From Prunella strophiata (lineage: Eukaryota > Chordata > Aves > Passeriformes > Prunellidae), in the NCBI GenBank assembly GCA_036583965.1, contig JAZBQD010000030.1:88767300-88831299 (forward strand): 64,000 nucleotides of DNA, written 5' to 3'. Below, one piece after another: positions 11,878 to 26,800 of this stretch. Made by a program: the position numbers and the translations under genes. Under the pieces are notes generated by a model that saw only the letters and a list, made by a program, of their open reading frames with translations, had not been told where the DNA came from and did no database searches. The stretch's first letter is position 1; every line of letters starts with the position of its first letter.

Positions 11878-14800
11878 GCAAGTATTGCACATTGAAGAGC
11901 TTCCATTTTATAAGGATGGTTTCTGTTTCTTTGTCTATTAGACATTCACTTTCTCCAGTGGACAGCTGGGAGTATTTAGACACTGCTAGAATGTGTTAAA
12001 TGTTGGGGTGGGTGTGTGTATGAGCTACTGAATTATGCTAGGGTAAGTAATTTGAGACTTGTTTCAGTTTTGATTTATGTAAAGATCTGAATAATCTCTG
12101 AATAATTTGAATATCCCAGAGTATATAATTTGTGGTTAGTCTTAATTTATGCATCTTCTCACCTCACAGTTGGAGGCCAGTTTTTGAACAAATTCATTGC
12201 CTAATTTTGGGCAGGGTGGAAGAGAAATGTGAATACATCAACATCTTGCCGAGTATGCATGTTTGCATGTGAATATTTAGAGTGTCTTCGCTTTCAAGGT
12301 GTGACAAATTAATATGTATGTCAAAAACCCTCAATGGCTCAGTCCTGTAATTTGATATATGCAGACATAATATCATGGATAAAATTTGGAATGAGGTTTT
12401 AGTGATGAGATTCTGTATGATACTCTTCAGTTTCAATTTGGGATTCAATTTTCCCATCTGTTACAAAAATTTCCTGTGCTGTTGGATGTCACTGGTTTTT
12501 TTTTTTTCTGCTTATCTAGTCATCTTTTATGTCTGTGTCATTTTAGAAACAAAACAGCTCTGCTGTGACCTCAAAGAATCAGATTTGGTAGCATGGGTTA
12601 TTAATGATGTTTTACAACAAATTATTGAAAATACTATAAATAAGAAGCATTCTTGTCAAATACTTACCTTGCATGCAGAGGAGTCTTTGAGCCTGTCTGT
12701 ATTCTGCATCTTTGTCTAGGTGTGTTGTGCCTTATCTCCGTTAATGGACTTGTGTATTTGACTTGTACACTTCATTTTAAGACTGTAACTTGTTTCAAAT
12801 GACTGCTGGGTGGCTATTACTGAAACTGTAAGGAGATTGATTGACTAACTCTTGAATGTCTGAATTTACCTTTGTCTGCTTCCCTATGCCCCCCAGTCTG
12901 AATAATTTATGACTATTGGAAATGTACTCCCTTCAGAATAAGGAGCATAGCCTTATCCTATTCCTGTCTGGGTTTTGGTTGGGGGAGAGGGCTTGCTTCC
13001 TATCTCCAGCAAGCAGCATGCAGCTTATTCCCATTCACTGCTTTGTAATTGCTCAATAATTGTGCTGCCTTAATCGCCTCCCGTTCTACATCCTGCTTCC
13101 CAGTGCCCCCCCCAGATGGGTTTATCAGTGAAGAGGCTGATTGGCAAGTGTGACTGATGAGATGGGGCTGGCAATCTGTCCTGTGTCCTGGAGGAGATTA
13201 GTGACTCTTATCTCTCAGCTTCTCCTAGGAATAGTGGGATAGTCTTAATCTGTACATCATTCTCCTCTCTGGATTTTCCAGTGCCTCTCATTTTAGAGTA
13301 GGAAAGCTGCTTTATTCAGCTGCAATTATGCAATGACAAGCATAAAAATTTCAACAAATATGCTGCTGTTTATTGTGTGATTTGTACTTGGAGCCATCAG
13401 ACTTCCTGACAGAAACTCTTTCTCTGCCTGTATTATAGATGGAAAAATATTGTATGCTGGTGGACAGGCCCATTCAACTCACATGGGAAGTCTGGAGCAG
13501 CACTGGGAATTAGATCCAGCTTCCCTTGACCTCTGTGAAGTACACAGAGTTGTCCAGTGAATAAAAGCAGTTACAAGCTATCTAAGCAGCTTTGGTGCAT
13601 GAGAAATGAACGATAGGATTCTGGGATGAAATGATTAGTAGGTCAGTTTTCCACATGGCTGACGTGCCTCTCCATCTGCATCTGTTTTATCTGTGCCTGC
13701 AGAGCTGTAGGGTAAGATTGGTGACACAGGACAGCACATGGCTTTTCTCTTGGAGGTAGTGAGAACAAATCAAGCATAGGTTCATAGCATTTGGAAGCCA
13801 CCAAGCAGCTGTTGGCTGGCCTGTGAGAAATGCATTGGCTGGCCTGAGCCCAGCACCAAGCAGTCAATGTCTGTTTTCTCAAAGGCAGGCACAGGCGGAT
13901 GGCACGGCCCATAGGGGATGAATGGGCAGTGCAGAGCTTGGTCAGGCCTGCTGAGTGGCTGGGAGGAGATCTGCCTGTCTTACACCTACAGGACAGTAGA
14001 AATAGAGACTTCTGCTCAGCACTGGTCATAATAATTCACCACTGTATTAACTAAGTGCTGCTGGTGCTGCAGGGAAAGGGATGCTCGTACAGCAATAAAA
14101 ATATTCTTACTGAAAAAACCATTCTCGATTTTTTGATTGTCACTGAAAAGCAGTGATTGATTTTTCAGACCAGAATTATAAAATACAAATCACAGAAATA
14201 GCTATGCTAGTCTTTGTCTTCTGTGTTTTTGGAGTATGAAGGAATTTTTGAGTCATGTCAAGACTGAGACCATCGTCCAAATGTTGCTGCTCAGAGCCTC
14301 ATTCTTGCCATTTGGTATAGCTAAAAGATTCTGCTATGTCAAGCAAGTGATAGAATAAGGGTTCAGGGAGTTGTGTTTAAAATAGGATAACAAAATGTGA
14401 TTACTGCCACTTTAGAGAAATAGGAATGCATTGAATCTCTCTCTTAAATGTGTGCAAGTGTCTGTGCCTTGCTGTGCTGGAGCCACATGGCATTCCAGTT
14501 TTATCAGATAAATCAAGTGGATGGCTGTTTCCTCCTCAGTGACTCTGTTCTAGAATCACACTTGTATGAATGTTGTTTCTTACCCTTTTTTTTTTTTTTT
14601 GTTTCCTTAATTCAGATCAGAAGCCAAAAAGACTAAAGTTAAAAAGAAGACCAACAATCCACAATTTGATGAAGTGTTTTATTTTGAGGTTGGTATTTCA
14701 AAGGAGCGGGTGATAAGCTGAAATACTATACTGTGGATAGTTGGCACGGCATCCTGCTCCATGTTGTGCCAGCTGTCATCTTTGAAGACTGTTTCAAAGC

Positions 14801-17800
14801 ATGGTGTGGGGGAAGGAAGTACCCAGGCTCAGACTGGCTGTCTGCTGAAGGAGCAGTATCCTGCTTTCACCTCAGGTGCTCTGTAGGAAAAGCTTCATGT
14901 TGGGCACTTCTGAGCAACAGGCTTTACATTCAATCACAACTCACCCCATTAGAGTTTTGAGAAAAGCACGTTTAAAAATGAGTTAAAAAAACCTGAACAA
15001 ACCACACACACAGAGAAACTTAATTTTTTTCTTAGTCTGTGTTTTTATAGCTGCTCCACCCTGTCTTTCCCAGTCACTGGGAGGAAGGTTATCTCCTTAG
15101 GAATACTGAAAACTGCAGGGGAAAAATACACTTTAACTGGTTGTTCTGGCTGTCTACCAGTCTGCTGCAATACTAGTGCCTTTCTCCAAGTGGGTAAAAC
15201 CTCTATAGCTTTATTTAATACAGAGCATTTTCAACAAGTCCAGTTAAGATAAAGGATAACTTATATGGAAAGTCCTCATTTTGGTTCTTTCTGGCAAGAG
15301 TAACTCTAATTGTGGTGTGTCCATACATATATGTGCATGTGTTTATAATTTAGATCTCTCTTGAAACTTTTCATTTTGTCTTCTAAAGTATGTGTATCAT
15401 TCTCTTTTTCTCTTGGATATCACAGTCCTGGTCTATGCTTGACTGTTCTATTTCAGTAGACACCTCAAGAAAGTATCTGTAATTATGAAGTTGATGAAAA
15501 AAAGCTAGAGTAGCACAGTACAGTTGGCATGGATTGAAAAGCCCTTTCTGCTCTTATGGCTTGCATCATTCAGGCCACATTTGCATTAGAAATTGTTGCT
15601 GGCATAGGGATGGCACCTAGGGATGTAGTTTCTGAAATGAGTTCTGGGCCACAGCCACATCAGGAAGGGAAGCTGGGGAGGGAGGAGCCATACAAGTGCT
15701 CTTGCACTGTGCAGATCTGAAGTGCACATGTCATTCTTGACATTGCTGTCTTCCCTCTCCTGCAAACCACCATCTTTGCCTAGAAGCCAAGTAGTTGTAC
15801 TGACCAATCTAAAGTCTGTTATACCAGCAGAAACATGATCTTGTTTATATAATGTGTTTGGATACAAGGAGCAGATTTAGCAAGTTCTTGATTGGTAGGA
15901 GCACTTTCTGTAGTGCCTGGAGGGCTGGAAGCCATCAGGGTAGGCCAGGATAGCTTTCTAAGGTGATCTTTGCTCTGCTAACTCATCATTTCATCCTAGG
16001 ACTATAGCTGCCCTGCTCACACTGAGCTTTTATGCCTGCTTCCTGGCTCCATGAGGCTCTGTGGAGTTGCTGCATGGGCACAGTTAGAGGGGCAGAGATC
16101 CTGTGAGACTGTGTTGAAACTGCACTGAGGAGTCTGTGTGTTTACCCAGGATCTCAGTCCCTCACCTGGCCCAGAACTGTGGTCTTAGGCAGAGATACGA
16201 GAGTGATGCTATATGAAAATAAATTAAATTGGGCTTCCTTAATTTAACATAGGCAGTTCTGCAGGAGCCTGTCAGTGAGAACTTTTTAATGAGAATCTAG
16301 TCCAGGAATTCAGACTGTGAGCCACAAAACCTTCACCTGGTTCCTCAGCCTTCTGTGTGCTGCAGAAACAGCGGATGTTTGGTATTTAAACACTGAACTT
16401 GGCAGGTGGTGCCATTCTGGGAGAGGAAGGAGAGAAACAAAGCATCTTCCAGCTGGAGTGGAGAGAGAGGGGGCTGGGGGCTTGCTTAGCTTGCCTTTGT
16501 GTGAGAGCTGGGTTGTGTGCAAGGACCAGCAAAAGTAAAACCTGAACTCGAGCTCATGCCTCGGTGTTCTGCTAACTCAGAGCAAAATAAATTCTGTGCT
16601 GGTAAGAGCAGAGTTTGGGAAATGACTGAATCAGCCAGAGCTCTGAAGTTTAAACATACCTCTGCAGACAGAGCCATCATAGATTTATGTCATTTTGAGC
16701 GTAGTTAGTACAAATCAGGCTAAATGTCTTCAAGGAACAAGGCTCAGTAGAACTGCTGTGCCTGGGAAATACATTCACTAATGAGACGTGGGCAGACCTG
16801 TGGCTGGTGCATGCAAAGGAAGTGCTCCAGTTCCTGTGGAGCTGAGAGATTCATGCTGTTGACAGCAGTGTCACTTTCTGCTTCTGAACAGCTTCATCAG
16901 CTTTCCTGCAGCCTGCTAGCACAGTGATTGTCCAAGCCTCCAAGGAAGAAGCTGATCTGTAAAAGACAGTGAATGGGTGCTTTCCTTTCTACAACCAAAA
17001 AAGTCAAACAGATTTAATTTTCTAAATGAAAGATAGCTTATTGTTGGTTTGGGAAATGGAAGGGCTTGTTTAAGGGGTGTGGTGGGTGAAACTTGCACCT
17101 GATAGTTAGGAAGCCATTTTCACCACTGCTTCAGCTGCAGTGTGGTGTGGAGCTGTGTGTGCAGCTACAGGAAAATGGTCCTCTTACAGGAATTCAAGAG
17201 GGAAGTGCTGGGGACCTGTTTGTAAACTTGCATGTGCTGAAAAAAGCCTGAGCAGCTGATAAATGGTTTGCCAGCTTTCCCAGATGAAAGGGACAACACA
17301 GCAGAGTTGTGCACCCTTTTTGTACAATATTATGGGTCAGCTACTTTAGCACTGTGGACTAGGAGGTTCTCATTTCCAGTTCCATTCAGCTATCCCTTTT
17401 GGAGTACCACTCTTGAGCTGTATTGATGTGCACACTAAGTAGTCATAAGGATGAACAGAGAGATGTCATACATGCAGATTCCAGCAAAACTTCTGAGAAG
17501 GTGTTTACTTAGAAGGGACATGCCATAAGTTACACCTATGCTACAGCTTTTTGTAATGACTCCTGTGTTAGAGATAGACTTAAAAGTTTGCTTCATTATT
17601 AAAAATTGTACCATAAGCTTCACAATGGTAGTAGAAACTGTCGTTTGCAGGCCTATAGGATACTTTACAGAAACAGTGAAGTGTTTGCAAGGCTAGGGTG
17701 AGGAAATTTGTGTTTAACTGCTGAAGTTGTAGACTGTATTTAAATCCACTGTGCTTACCAGTGCATTTGATTCCACTAGTCTGGAGCATTTGGTCTCCAG

Positions 17801-20800
17801 TGCTGCTTGTATTATCTTTTAGTTTTTGTGTATCATGTTGAAAATGTCACCTGTCTCACACTTACACATATAAAAAGGTTCTGAGTGTCCTCTGCCAAAG
17901 ATTGTTTTCTGGTTCCTCTTCACTTAGGCAGCTGTACCATTGCCTCCCTCAGTTGCCATTTACATCTCATGTACAGTACAAAACCAAAAAGTCAAGTTTA
18001 CAATAAAAGCCAGTTTTTTTGTGGGTTGGGTAGTATTAAGCCACAAGCATATTCAAGCATACAATAAAGTTCAGCTTCTGTGTGCAACCAAGAGCTGAGC
18101 CCACACATCATCCATACACCCTTCATTTGATCAGTTCCTGCTGTGGTTTCAGCTGGGTGGGGTAGCCTTTTTCTTAAGTTTCTGACGCACTGTGCAAAGA
18201 TACAATCACCAAAGTGTTCTGACAATCATGGTGGAAAACAAAGTTAAGAAATGTTTGTACAAAAACTTTCTATGCTAATGCTCTGTACCTTTTTCCTTTT
18301 TAATTTGCCTGTGCTTTCCAGTTAATCAATCTTGCAAATATGGTTGGTGAACTGTGCAGCTGCTTCTGTGTTCTGATATGCATAACACAGGCTAGGGTCT
18401 CTTGGTCTGCTTGGTATTTGTTGTATGGGCAAGTTAAATTGACTTCCAGGGTATCAGGACAGGAAGAACTTCCTAATTTTAATTGGATACACTACAAAAT
18501 GTTTTTTAGGGTGGTTGTGGTTCCTCCCCTGTGCTCTGCAAAATGCCTCAGGGCATCTGTTGTACAGCTGTATTTAAAACCAATATTAATTGCCCTTTTC
18601 TTTCCCTGGATGGATTATGACAGTAGTGCTCCTTTCAATGGTGTTTTTCTGTTGTCAGTGTAAACTTAAAGTGCTGTAGTAATATTAAAGATGGTCTTTC
18701 TCTGTAAAAAAAAAAAAGTATGGAGTATCTACTTACTCTTAGAAATGATTGTGTAACCACCACTTTATAGTCACTAATCTGTTTAGTCAACATGTTTATT
18801 CACTTGCATGAATGTTTTCAGTATCAGGACTGAAGTCACTGCTGATAGTAGAATATTGTGCTCTTCCAAAGCTTTGTGAAAGCTACATTACAATGTTTTT
18901 ATATCAGATCAAGCTGCTAAAAGTTTCCTCCTTTTTATTAGGTTACAAGACCCAGTAGCTACAACAAGAAGTCCCATTTTGACATTGAAGATGTAGATGA
19001 AGTGGACAAAATGGAGATTAGGTAATATAAAATACATTATTAGCACAAAATTGTCTTCCAGAAGTGTGTAACTTTGTAGTAGACTCTGTTTGCAAAGTGG
19101 CAAGCATGGTTTTTCTGTTGATAAATCAAGATGAGTTTTTGTCACTGTATCTGTATGTTTATTTACCTCCCCTGTCCTGTAGATTCTCTCTTTAATATGT
19201 GTGTTGGTTCTGATGCAGGAAAGATCCTTATTTCTCATGTTTCTCATGTGCACAGTGTGTTTACTGATCTGCAGTTGTCATTAGGCACAGCCTTTTATGT
19301 CTGGGCTCTCCTTTCCTCCCTCCCTTGGTTTCCCAGGACAGCCCAGAGGCTCTGTGATGCTCTAAGTTACAGAGTATATTTTCTTTTATCACTTAATTTT
19401 AGCAACCTGTGTAAGGTCCTTCTTCCCTGAAAGGAGACTCTTGAAGTCAAGAGTTTTCTCTGGGATACAGTTTCTCATCTCTTTTGCCTTCCAACTTTAA
19501 CCCTTTATTGCACAATTTGGTATAATAAAAGTGAAATCAGTTGCACAGGAAAAAAGCAATTCTGATTTCAAAACCAAAGCAATCCCACCCCACCCTGTGC
19601 CACCCTCTGGGTACTATTTTAAAACCTGCTGAGGCCAGTCAGCATTGTCTGTGGGGACAGGTGAGTATAAAGAGAGGCAAGAAAACAATAGGAGGTGCCA
19701 ACTTGAAAGTGTCACATGTGTCTTACCATCAGATACTATTGAAACTTGGAGGCTTGGGTCATCTGGTGATCTGTATGCACAGTAAATAAATATTGCTATT
19801 TCTGCATCAGGTGGTGAGAAATTCCCCTCTCTTTTATGTTGGTATTTGAAGGAAGAATTGTAGCACTGCCTCCCTCCCTATATATAGGGACTCAACTAGA
19901 GAGGCAGTGAGGCATCTCCCAGAAAGTTCCACAGTTCCTTAAGATCACAACTGGCTATAAGGAAAGGAGGGGAGACCAGGAAAGGGGGAACAATACCTAC
20001 TCCCAGCAAGCAAAACACATCTGTGTTCATGAATGGGTTGAGGGCTGTTCTGATGTGACAGCTGCTGGCTCATGTAGCCTGTCAATGCAGTGTCACAGCA
20101 CTACAGGAGCATTAATAGATTTGTTTGCCATGGCTCTGAGGCAGGAAAGGGAAGCTATTCATACATGAGAGAGGCAAGAGCTCTTTCACAGAGAACATTT
20201 GTGTCAGGCAGTGCCAAGGTAGCTGGTTCAGGGGCAACCCACAGCTGACTCCTGGGAGCAGAAGCAAAGGCCCAGGTGCAGTGCTGGGCTGCTGTGGTGG
20301 TGTCAGTGCTGCAGCACAGCAGGTGACCCAGTCTTAGGTCTAGACTATACTTCTGCAAAGCTGTGCTCTGTGTAGGCAGATAGGAAGTAGCATGCCCCAT
20401 ATTCCATGGGATGTATGTGATGAACTGGGCAGCTACACCATTTCTCAGAAGGTGTCTGGTCTTTATAACCATGGTGCTCAGCCATGCACTGATTTTAAAT
20501 GAAAGCTAGGATTCTCTGATAGATTTTTTTGATAGTTTTGAAGGAGACTCTAGACATTGGTGTACAGTGGTTACATATTGCTTAATATTTCAGCTATTCA
20601 TATTTTATACTACTGGATTAAATGAAATTATACAGTTGTTTTACTTGCTAAGTATATTTTCTGTACAGAGGACTTGTCTGCAGCAATAAAGTATGTGGAG
20701 CTGAGCTTCAGAAAAGCTGAGCTTCAGCTTTTCATTCCTGAAAACCAATGTAGCACAATGTGGTACAGATGAATAGTTTGAGAGGAGGCTTGCAAAATAG

Positions 20801-23800
20801 TTGGGAAAAGATTAAGCACTTAAATAACAGGCAAAAGCAGATAAAGTGTCAGTCTTGGTTGGGCAAATTCTCCTTAGAGCTTTTGTCCCCTGTGGGACAG
20901 TGTGTTTTTGTTTCCATCTTGGGTTCCCCTTCCACCCCCACTCACTTCCTCCACTCTGTTCAGTGAGAGTTAGATTGCCCCCAAGCCCTCTGGACAGATC
21001 ATACAATTTATGGGTTTGGGAATTTGTTTTCTTTTTCTCTCCTGAGAAAAATACAATTCCACAGGGTAAAGAGGAGACTTAGTCTCTCATGATTTTTCTC
21101 TAAAGCTATGAAAAGTTTTCTCTTTTTGAGTGGGTGTAGGAAGTTGTAGGCAGGGCATATCAACACTTGGGGACCAGATGTTCTGGTAAATTCATTGTTT
21201 CTCCTCCCCCTCTCTCCTGTTTGTTTCTTTCTGTGACTACAGTCTGACCAGTTTCAGAATAACACTTGTCATAATTTTGCCTTCTGAAAGTCTTGAGAAA
21301 CAGTGATCGTTTAGACTCTGAGATCTGTGTATTAATATTTTTAATAAGTGCTGAGGAAAGAATATTAATTCTTTGTATTCCAAGAGCACAAACCAATAAC
21401 TTCAGAATTTGCATGCCTGCTTTGCTTACACTGTAGTGTGAGATGTACTTTGAATTGTTAGTTCCTCTTATACAGATCCTTTGCACTGATTTTTTTCTGT
21501 AACTGTGGGGAAACCCTTTAGCTGTCTGTGTTTGAAAGTGATATTGCTAGTTGGCATCTCAAAAGAGTTTGGATAAACTAGAAACCAGTAGCCTGTAAAT
21601 ACTTGGTAAATTGTAAGTTTGACTGTGTAAATAGGCTTAAAGATTCCTCTCCTCCTGAAGCTGGTTAGCAAGATAATTCCCCATCAAATATGGAGAAAGG
21701 AGAGAGAAGGTCAAATTTTCAAAGAAGTTTTTCTTTTCCTTTTGGAGAGTTCTTGCCCTGGAGAAATACTTTCCAATTTATCAGTCTAAAGAACTTTACC
21801 TAGCAGGCATGCAGTGTGAGCTGATGGTGTGTCTAGTGTATGACAGCTGATGCAGGAGACACTGCTGAGAGATAGAAGGCTCAGAGGATTTAAAAGTAAC
21901 ACATTCTGTGCTTGCACAAGAAGGATAAACCTTTAAAAGGACTGTCATCATCTGTTCCTTGGCCAGTCTACTGTGACTTGCTTGACACCAGGAGGGTTGT
22001 GTAAATATGTCCACAGCTGGATGACTTTGCACCTTATCCAACTTAGTTGCTCTTCTAAAAATTGTCATTAGTTGAAAACCTGTGTTTCTTTCCATGTACT
22101 GTCTTTCCCCCAAAAAGTTTAAGGCACATTCAAGCTGTCACTTAGCTGCAAAATAGTCAGCTGATCTTGTTTTTTAATAAAAATAGCTCTTAGAGAAAAC
22201 CTTAAAATACATACAGAAACAAATACCCTCGAGTTTGAAACCCTTGCCTCAAGGTGGGCATGGTAGCATTTACCTACATGCTGGGTTGGACACCAGTACT
22301 TCTGCTTTGAATCTCAGTGCAGTTCTTTTCCATCCAGATGTTGAAGAGCATATGAAAGGGATGAAAGGATCATCTACAGATAGATACCAGAACTTCCAAA
22401 ATGTGAGGGACCAAGTGCCCAAATTTGTGTAAGCTTCAGCCAATACACGGATTCTGCTGAATGGTAGAACTATCCTATGGCTTGGAATGTCTCTTCAGAA
22501 CTAGCTTAGGTGCCATAAGTATGTATGCTTGACACAGGAATCTCCCTAAGAGCTGGAAACTGGGAAAAATTGTGTAGAACTAATTCTGTCAAGCTGCCAC
22601 TTAGCTGTTAGTAATCCCAAATTAGACAGGTACTGACAATATATAGTCCTTAAATAACTTTGTGCTTTTTCCCCCAGTGTCCATTTTACCTGTATATTTT
22701 CCATTATCTGGGATAGGCAGATAGCCATCTGAATCTTTGTCAGTATGGACAGTGGAAACAGTACAGATGAGAAAAGTTAATCTGAATGATATTTTTCACT
22801 GATATTTTATGGAGATGAATTGTAGGACTTCAGAAGTCTAGCGTAAGGTTATCTTTTTACTATTTGGAAATGATTGCTGTACAGTTTCAAGTCTTTCTAA
22901 CTCATAGACTTCAGGGGAAAAACCTTAACAAATTTGGAAAAAATGTTGGGATTTGTTTTTAATTACTATTATTTTCATTTCTTAATAGTATTTTAAATTA
23001 TTTGTTTTTATTACAGGGTTGATCTTTGGAATGCCAGTAACTTGAAGTTTGGTGATGAGTTTCTGGGAGAACTGAGACTCCCTTTGAAATTTCTCCGACA
23101 GTCCAGTTCTTATGAAGCATGGTATTTAGACTTTTTTTTTTTGGAGAATAAGTAGAAACATATGTCTACTCTGAAGACCTAAGAGTAATTACTGCTATGT
23201 GATAAAGTTTAAGTGGATTTAATTTGTATCTTTTTTGTAAGCAAGCCAAAGTAATCTTAGCAAGTGTAAGAACAAGAAGTTTTGATAATGTGATTAGAGG
23301 TTTCAGTCTGCCTCTCTCTAGCATGTGGGAGTTCTAGTATGTTGTTTTTATATTATTTACTGCAGTTCATCAGCAATGCCATGGTTTTAGTGTGTGGGTT
23401 TTTAATCATATCTACATAAATCTTTATGTTCAGAACTTCCTATGTTGCACTTGGTGCAAAACAGACTGGCAAACTTAATTAAGAAGTCTGATTCAGAACT
23501 CTTGAGAGTTTGATACATATATAAATACTCTGTGTATCTGTACAGTTTCTCTGTGCTCATGTATAGCCTGAGAAAATCTTGTGTATCAGCACTAAGTTTG
23601 TCCTATTTTTTGCATATCAGGTATTTTCTGCAGCCCAGAGATAATGGTAACAAGTCATTGAAACCTGATGACCTCGGTTCCTTAAGGTTAAATGTGGTTT
23701 ACACTGAGGACCATGTTTTTTCCTCAGACTATTACAGCCCCCTGAGAGATGTCCTGCTAAAATCTGCAGATGTTGAGGTAACTTGCTTGTGTTGTTTGTT

Positions 23801-26800
23801 GTTTACTTGCAGATCATCTTCACAGGGGTCTCTGAATATTTGTCACTATCTTGCTGGCACCATAGTTGTGTAATTATCAGAGAGGTCAGCTCTTCCTTTC
23901 CAGACCTCAGAGCCTTGTTAAGCTCTGCATATCCCTTGTGCTTGTTTTCAGTCCTTGCAGAGATCTTTATCTGCATTCTGTACAGTAGGTGGGTGAAGGC
24001 AGACCCAGGAGCACAGTGGTTTTAGCAGCAGCACGTTTTCTCTGATTTTTAAATTTCAATTGTTTCTCTTTACTGGACAGGAGCAGGTTTGTTTGCATGA
24101 TTGAGAAAAATCCAAACCAAGAAGTAATCCTGAAACATCAGATATTTGGACCATGTGTGAACTTATTACAATTTTTTACAGTTGTAATGGTGCTTTTGCT
24201 TTTTCAGTAAAATAACTGAGTTCTGTACTCACTGGGACTTGAAATTGCAAAGAGTTAGATAGAGTTCTTTCTCTTCACTTGCTTTCCAGGCAAGTGAAAT
24301 CTACTGAAAAGACAGCCATTAAAAATGTGGGAGATCAGAAGAGACTGTACTGTAGTAGTTTTTAAATTGCTGCCCTCTTGTGACCAGAGCTTACAGCCCA
24401 CAGAAACTGAGATGTGACATCCACCCATGTTATATACAGACATTTGGGTAACTGGCCATTGCAACTGTTGTGGGGGGTTCTGCATTAAGAAGCTAATGGG
24501 AGTAGAAAGAAAGAATGGTTGTTCTGGAAGGATTTCTCAAAGTTTTTATCTTCCACTGTTCAGCCTGTTTCAGCATCAGCTGCACATATTTTGGGTGAAG
24601 TTTGCAGAGAAAAACAGGAAGCGGCCATACCTCTTGTCAGGCTTTTCTTACACTATGGCAGAATTGTGCCTTTCATAAGTGCCATTGCGAATGCTGAAGT
24701 GAAGAGAACTCAGTAAGTACCAAAACCAAACTGCTATCAAAACTACCTAAACTGCATTGGCTAGTGCTACAATCCTCCACTCAGTTTCTAGAAATATGCA
24801 ATTTCAGAAGAAAATGCCAGGGTGATTCCTTTTCTTCCTAGCTGTGTGGCAGAGTTCTTTCTAAATTCTTTCACTGCTCTCAAGATCTGCTTAATTTGAC
24901 CTTTAGGAGGAGTTCCCATCATTTGTTGTGAAAATGATTTGCAGGACTATTCTAACATGTGAGAGCAGGGATTTTTGCTCAGTCTTAAGAATATATGATA
25001 GCTGAAATTCTACATTACCTGCAGCTGTTCATATGAAATAATTTCAGCTTTATTGTGTGCTAATAAATCATTTAGTGCTGAGTAAGTGTTTGTTGAATTG
25101 TTCAAAACAACAAGCAAGTTTCTTCCTAATCATGCATATTTAAGGCAAGCTGTGTGTCTAATCATCCCAGTTAGAGGGCGAAGGATTAAGGATGGGATTG
25201 TATTTGGCATGGGAGGGCAGAAAATGAAGTTGGGTTTTTTTGGCTGCTTCTTTTGAATTCCTTCTTTGACTTACTGGTGGGCTGATAGTTCAGTAGTGTA
25301 AGATCTAGTGTTCATACCAAGCAGATCCTAAAGAATACTTGCTGCCACAGTCCTTGTGCCTGTGTAGTCATGTTCTTGACTAGCAGCAGAAGAGACAGCT
25401 GGGAGTCAAGTAGAATGACAGATACTGACTGTAAACTTCCTTAGTACAAAGTACATAAATTCTTTGTGTGGGTTAGCTCTTTTCAGAGTGTCTGAGGGAT
25501 CAAGTGTTTTCTTTCCTGTAGGTAGGTGTATTTTTTCTGAACTGCAGGTTGGCTGAAACAGCATGGTTATTGCAGCATGAGGAAACTTGCTGATCCCTAG
25601 TCAGTCATGTTCCTTTGATAAAAAAGCAGCAAAGAACCATGTTGTAGATGAGATCATTGGTTGTGTACCTATTTGCATAAAGTAAATTGCTGAGCAGGGA
25701 GGTACAGGTACGTGATGGAGCAGTTGGCTGAAGCTTTATCAGTCACAGAGGCTGTATATCTAGTACAAGATGAGTTCTGTGCAAGAGATTTTTAGGAAAA
25801 CCTTAGAGTCTGCAAGGTGCCACCTTGCCACATAGTTGTCAGGGCTGAACTCTGCACTGTGTTATCACAGAACAGTGCTCTAAGTCCCTTAGAAAATGTG
25901 GATGTGCCATTGGAGCCTGTGTTTTCTTCTTCCTCCCAGCACACAAGTACTTATTTTGTAGGTGCAGACAGTAGGATGTGGGCAATGTCCAGTGTAGCTG
26001 TGAGACTAAAATCACTGCCTCTTTCCCTTATTCAAATTAGCACTGTTCAGTAGCATGTGAAAACACATTTCCCACATTTGTGCTGTAGACCTCTTTAATC
26101 TGAGCCAGTGTATCACTGTGTATTTGGATAGTGCACTGAGCACACAGTGCTAATACAATGAAGACCTGTAGTCCCTCTGTATTTTCTAAGGCTGCTACTT
26201 TTCTGTTAGACCCTGAAAGTGCACTAAGTGCTGCATAACTACATTTAATGGCAGGCTGGTGTCAAAGGGAGGTTTTGCTTGTGTATTCAAACCCGGGATT
26301 CTGTCACCTTTCACTGCTGCCTTTATTTCCATGTATTAGCAGTTCATTACAAAGAGACTAAATTAAGAAAACTGTTCACTTCCAGAGATCCAAACACCAT
26401 TTTCAGAGGCAACTCGTTAACTTCCAAGTGCATTGATGAGACAATGAAACTGGCAGGGATGCATTATCTGCAAGTTACACTAAAGCCAATTATAGATGAG
26501 GTAAGAACAGTTCAGACTGTTTATTTGGTAAAATGTCATTGTAAAAGCCTTCAGAGAACAAATAGAGTTTATTACTTCTCATTTTAAGAACACTTGTAAG
26601 AATAGTGCATAACAGCTTAGTAGCTATTAATAGCTTGTTTCTGCATTAAAATCCTGTATGTTAGGTTAGCCACAGCTGATTCACCCAATTCAGAAGCAGT
26701 TGGATTGCATTAAAGGAAAAGTAAAACTTCTGTTTCTTAAACCACATTACCCTGTTTTATAAAAAATAGCATATATTGTTTCTGAGAAATTAATAAATAG

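Noticed and set aside
11882..11883. GT as an alternative donor for window exon 1
   Set aside because: It shifts the frame and leads to a stop (TAA) within the next exon, whereas the GC donor at 11878 keeps the conserved protein.
13643..14029. Antisense 128-codon open frame
   Set aside because: No family resemblance, and it lies in a GC-richer intron block where open frames are expected.
18136..18160. Phrase resembling the start of some avian LTRs (CTGCTGTGGTTTCAGCTGGG)
   Set aside because: The similarity is only about 20 bases, from memory. No matching end, TATA box or duplication was found.
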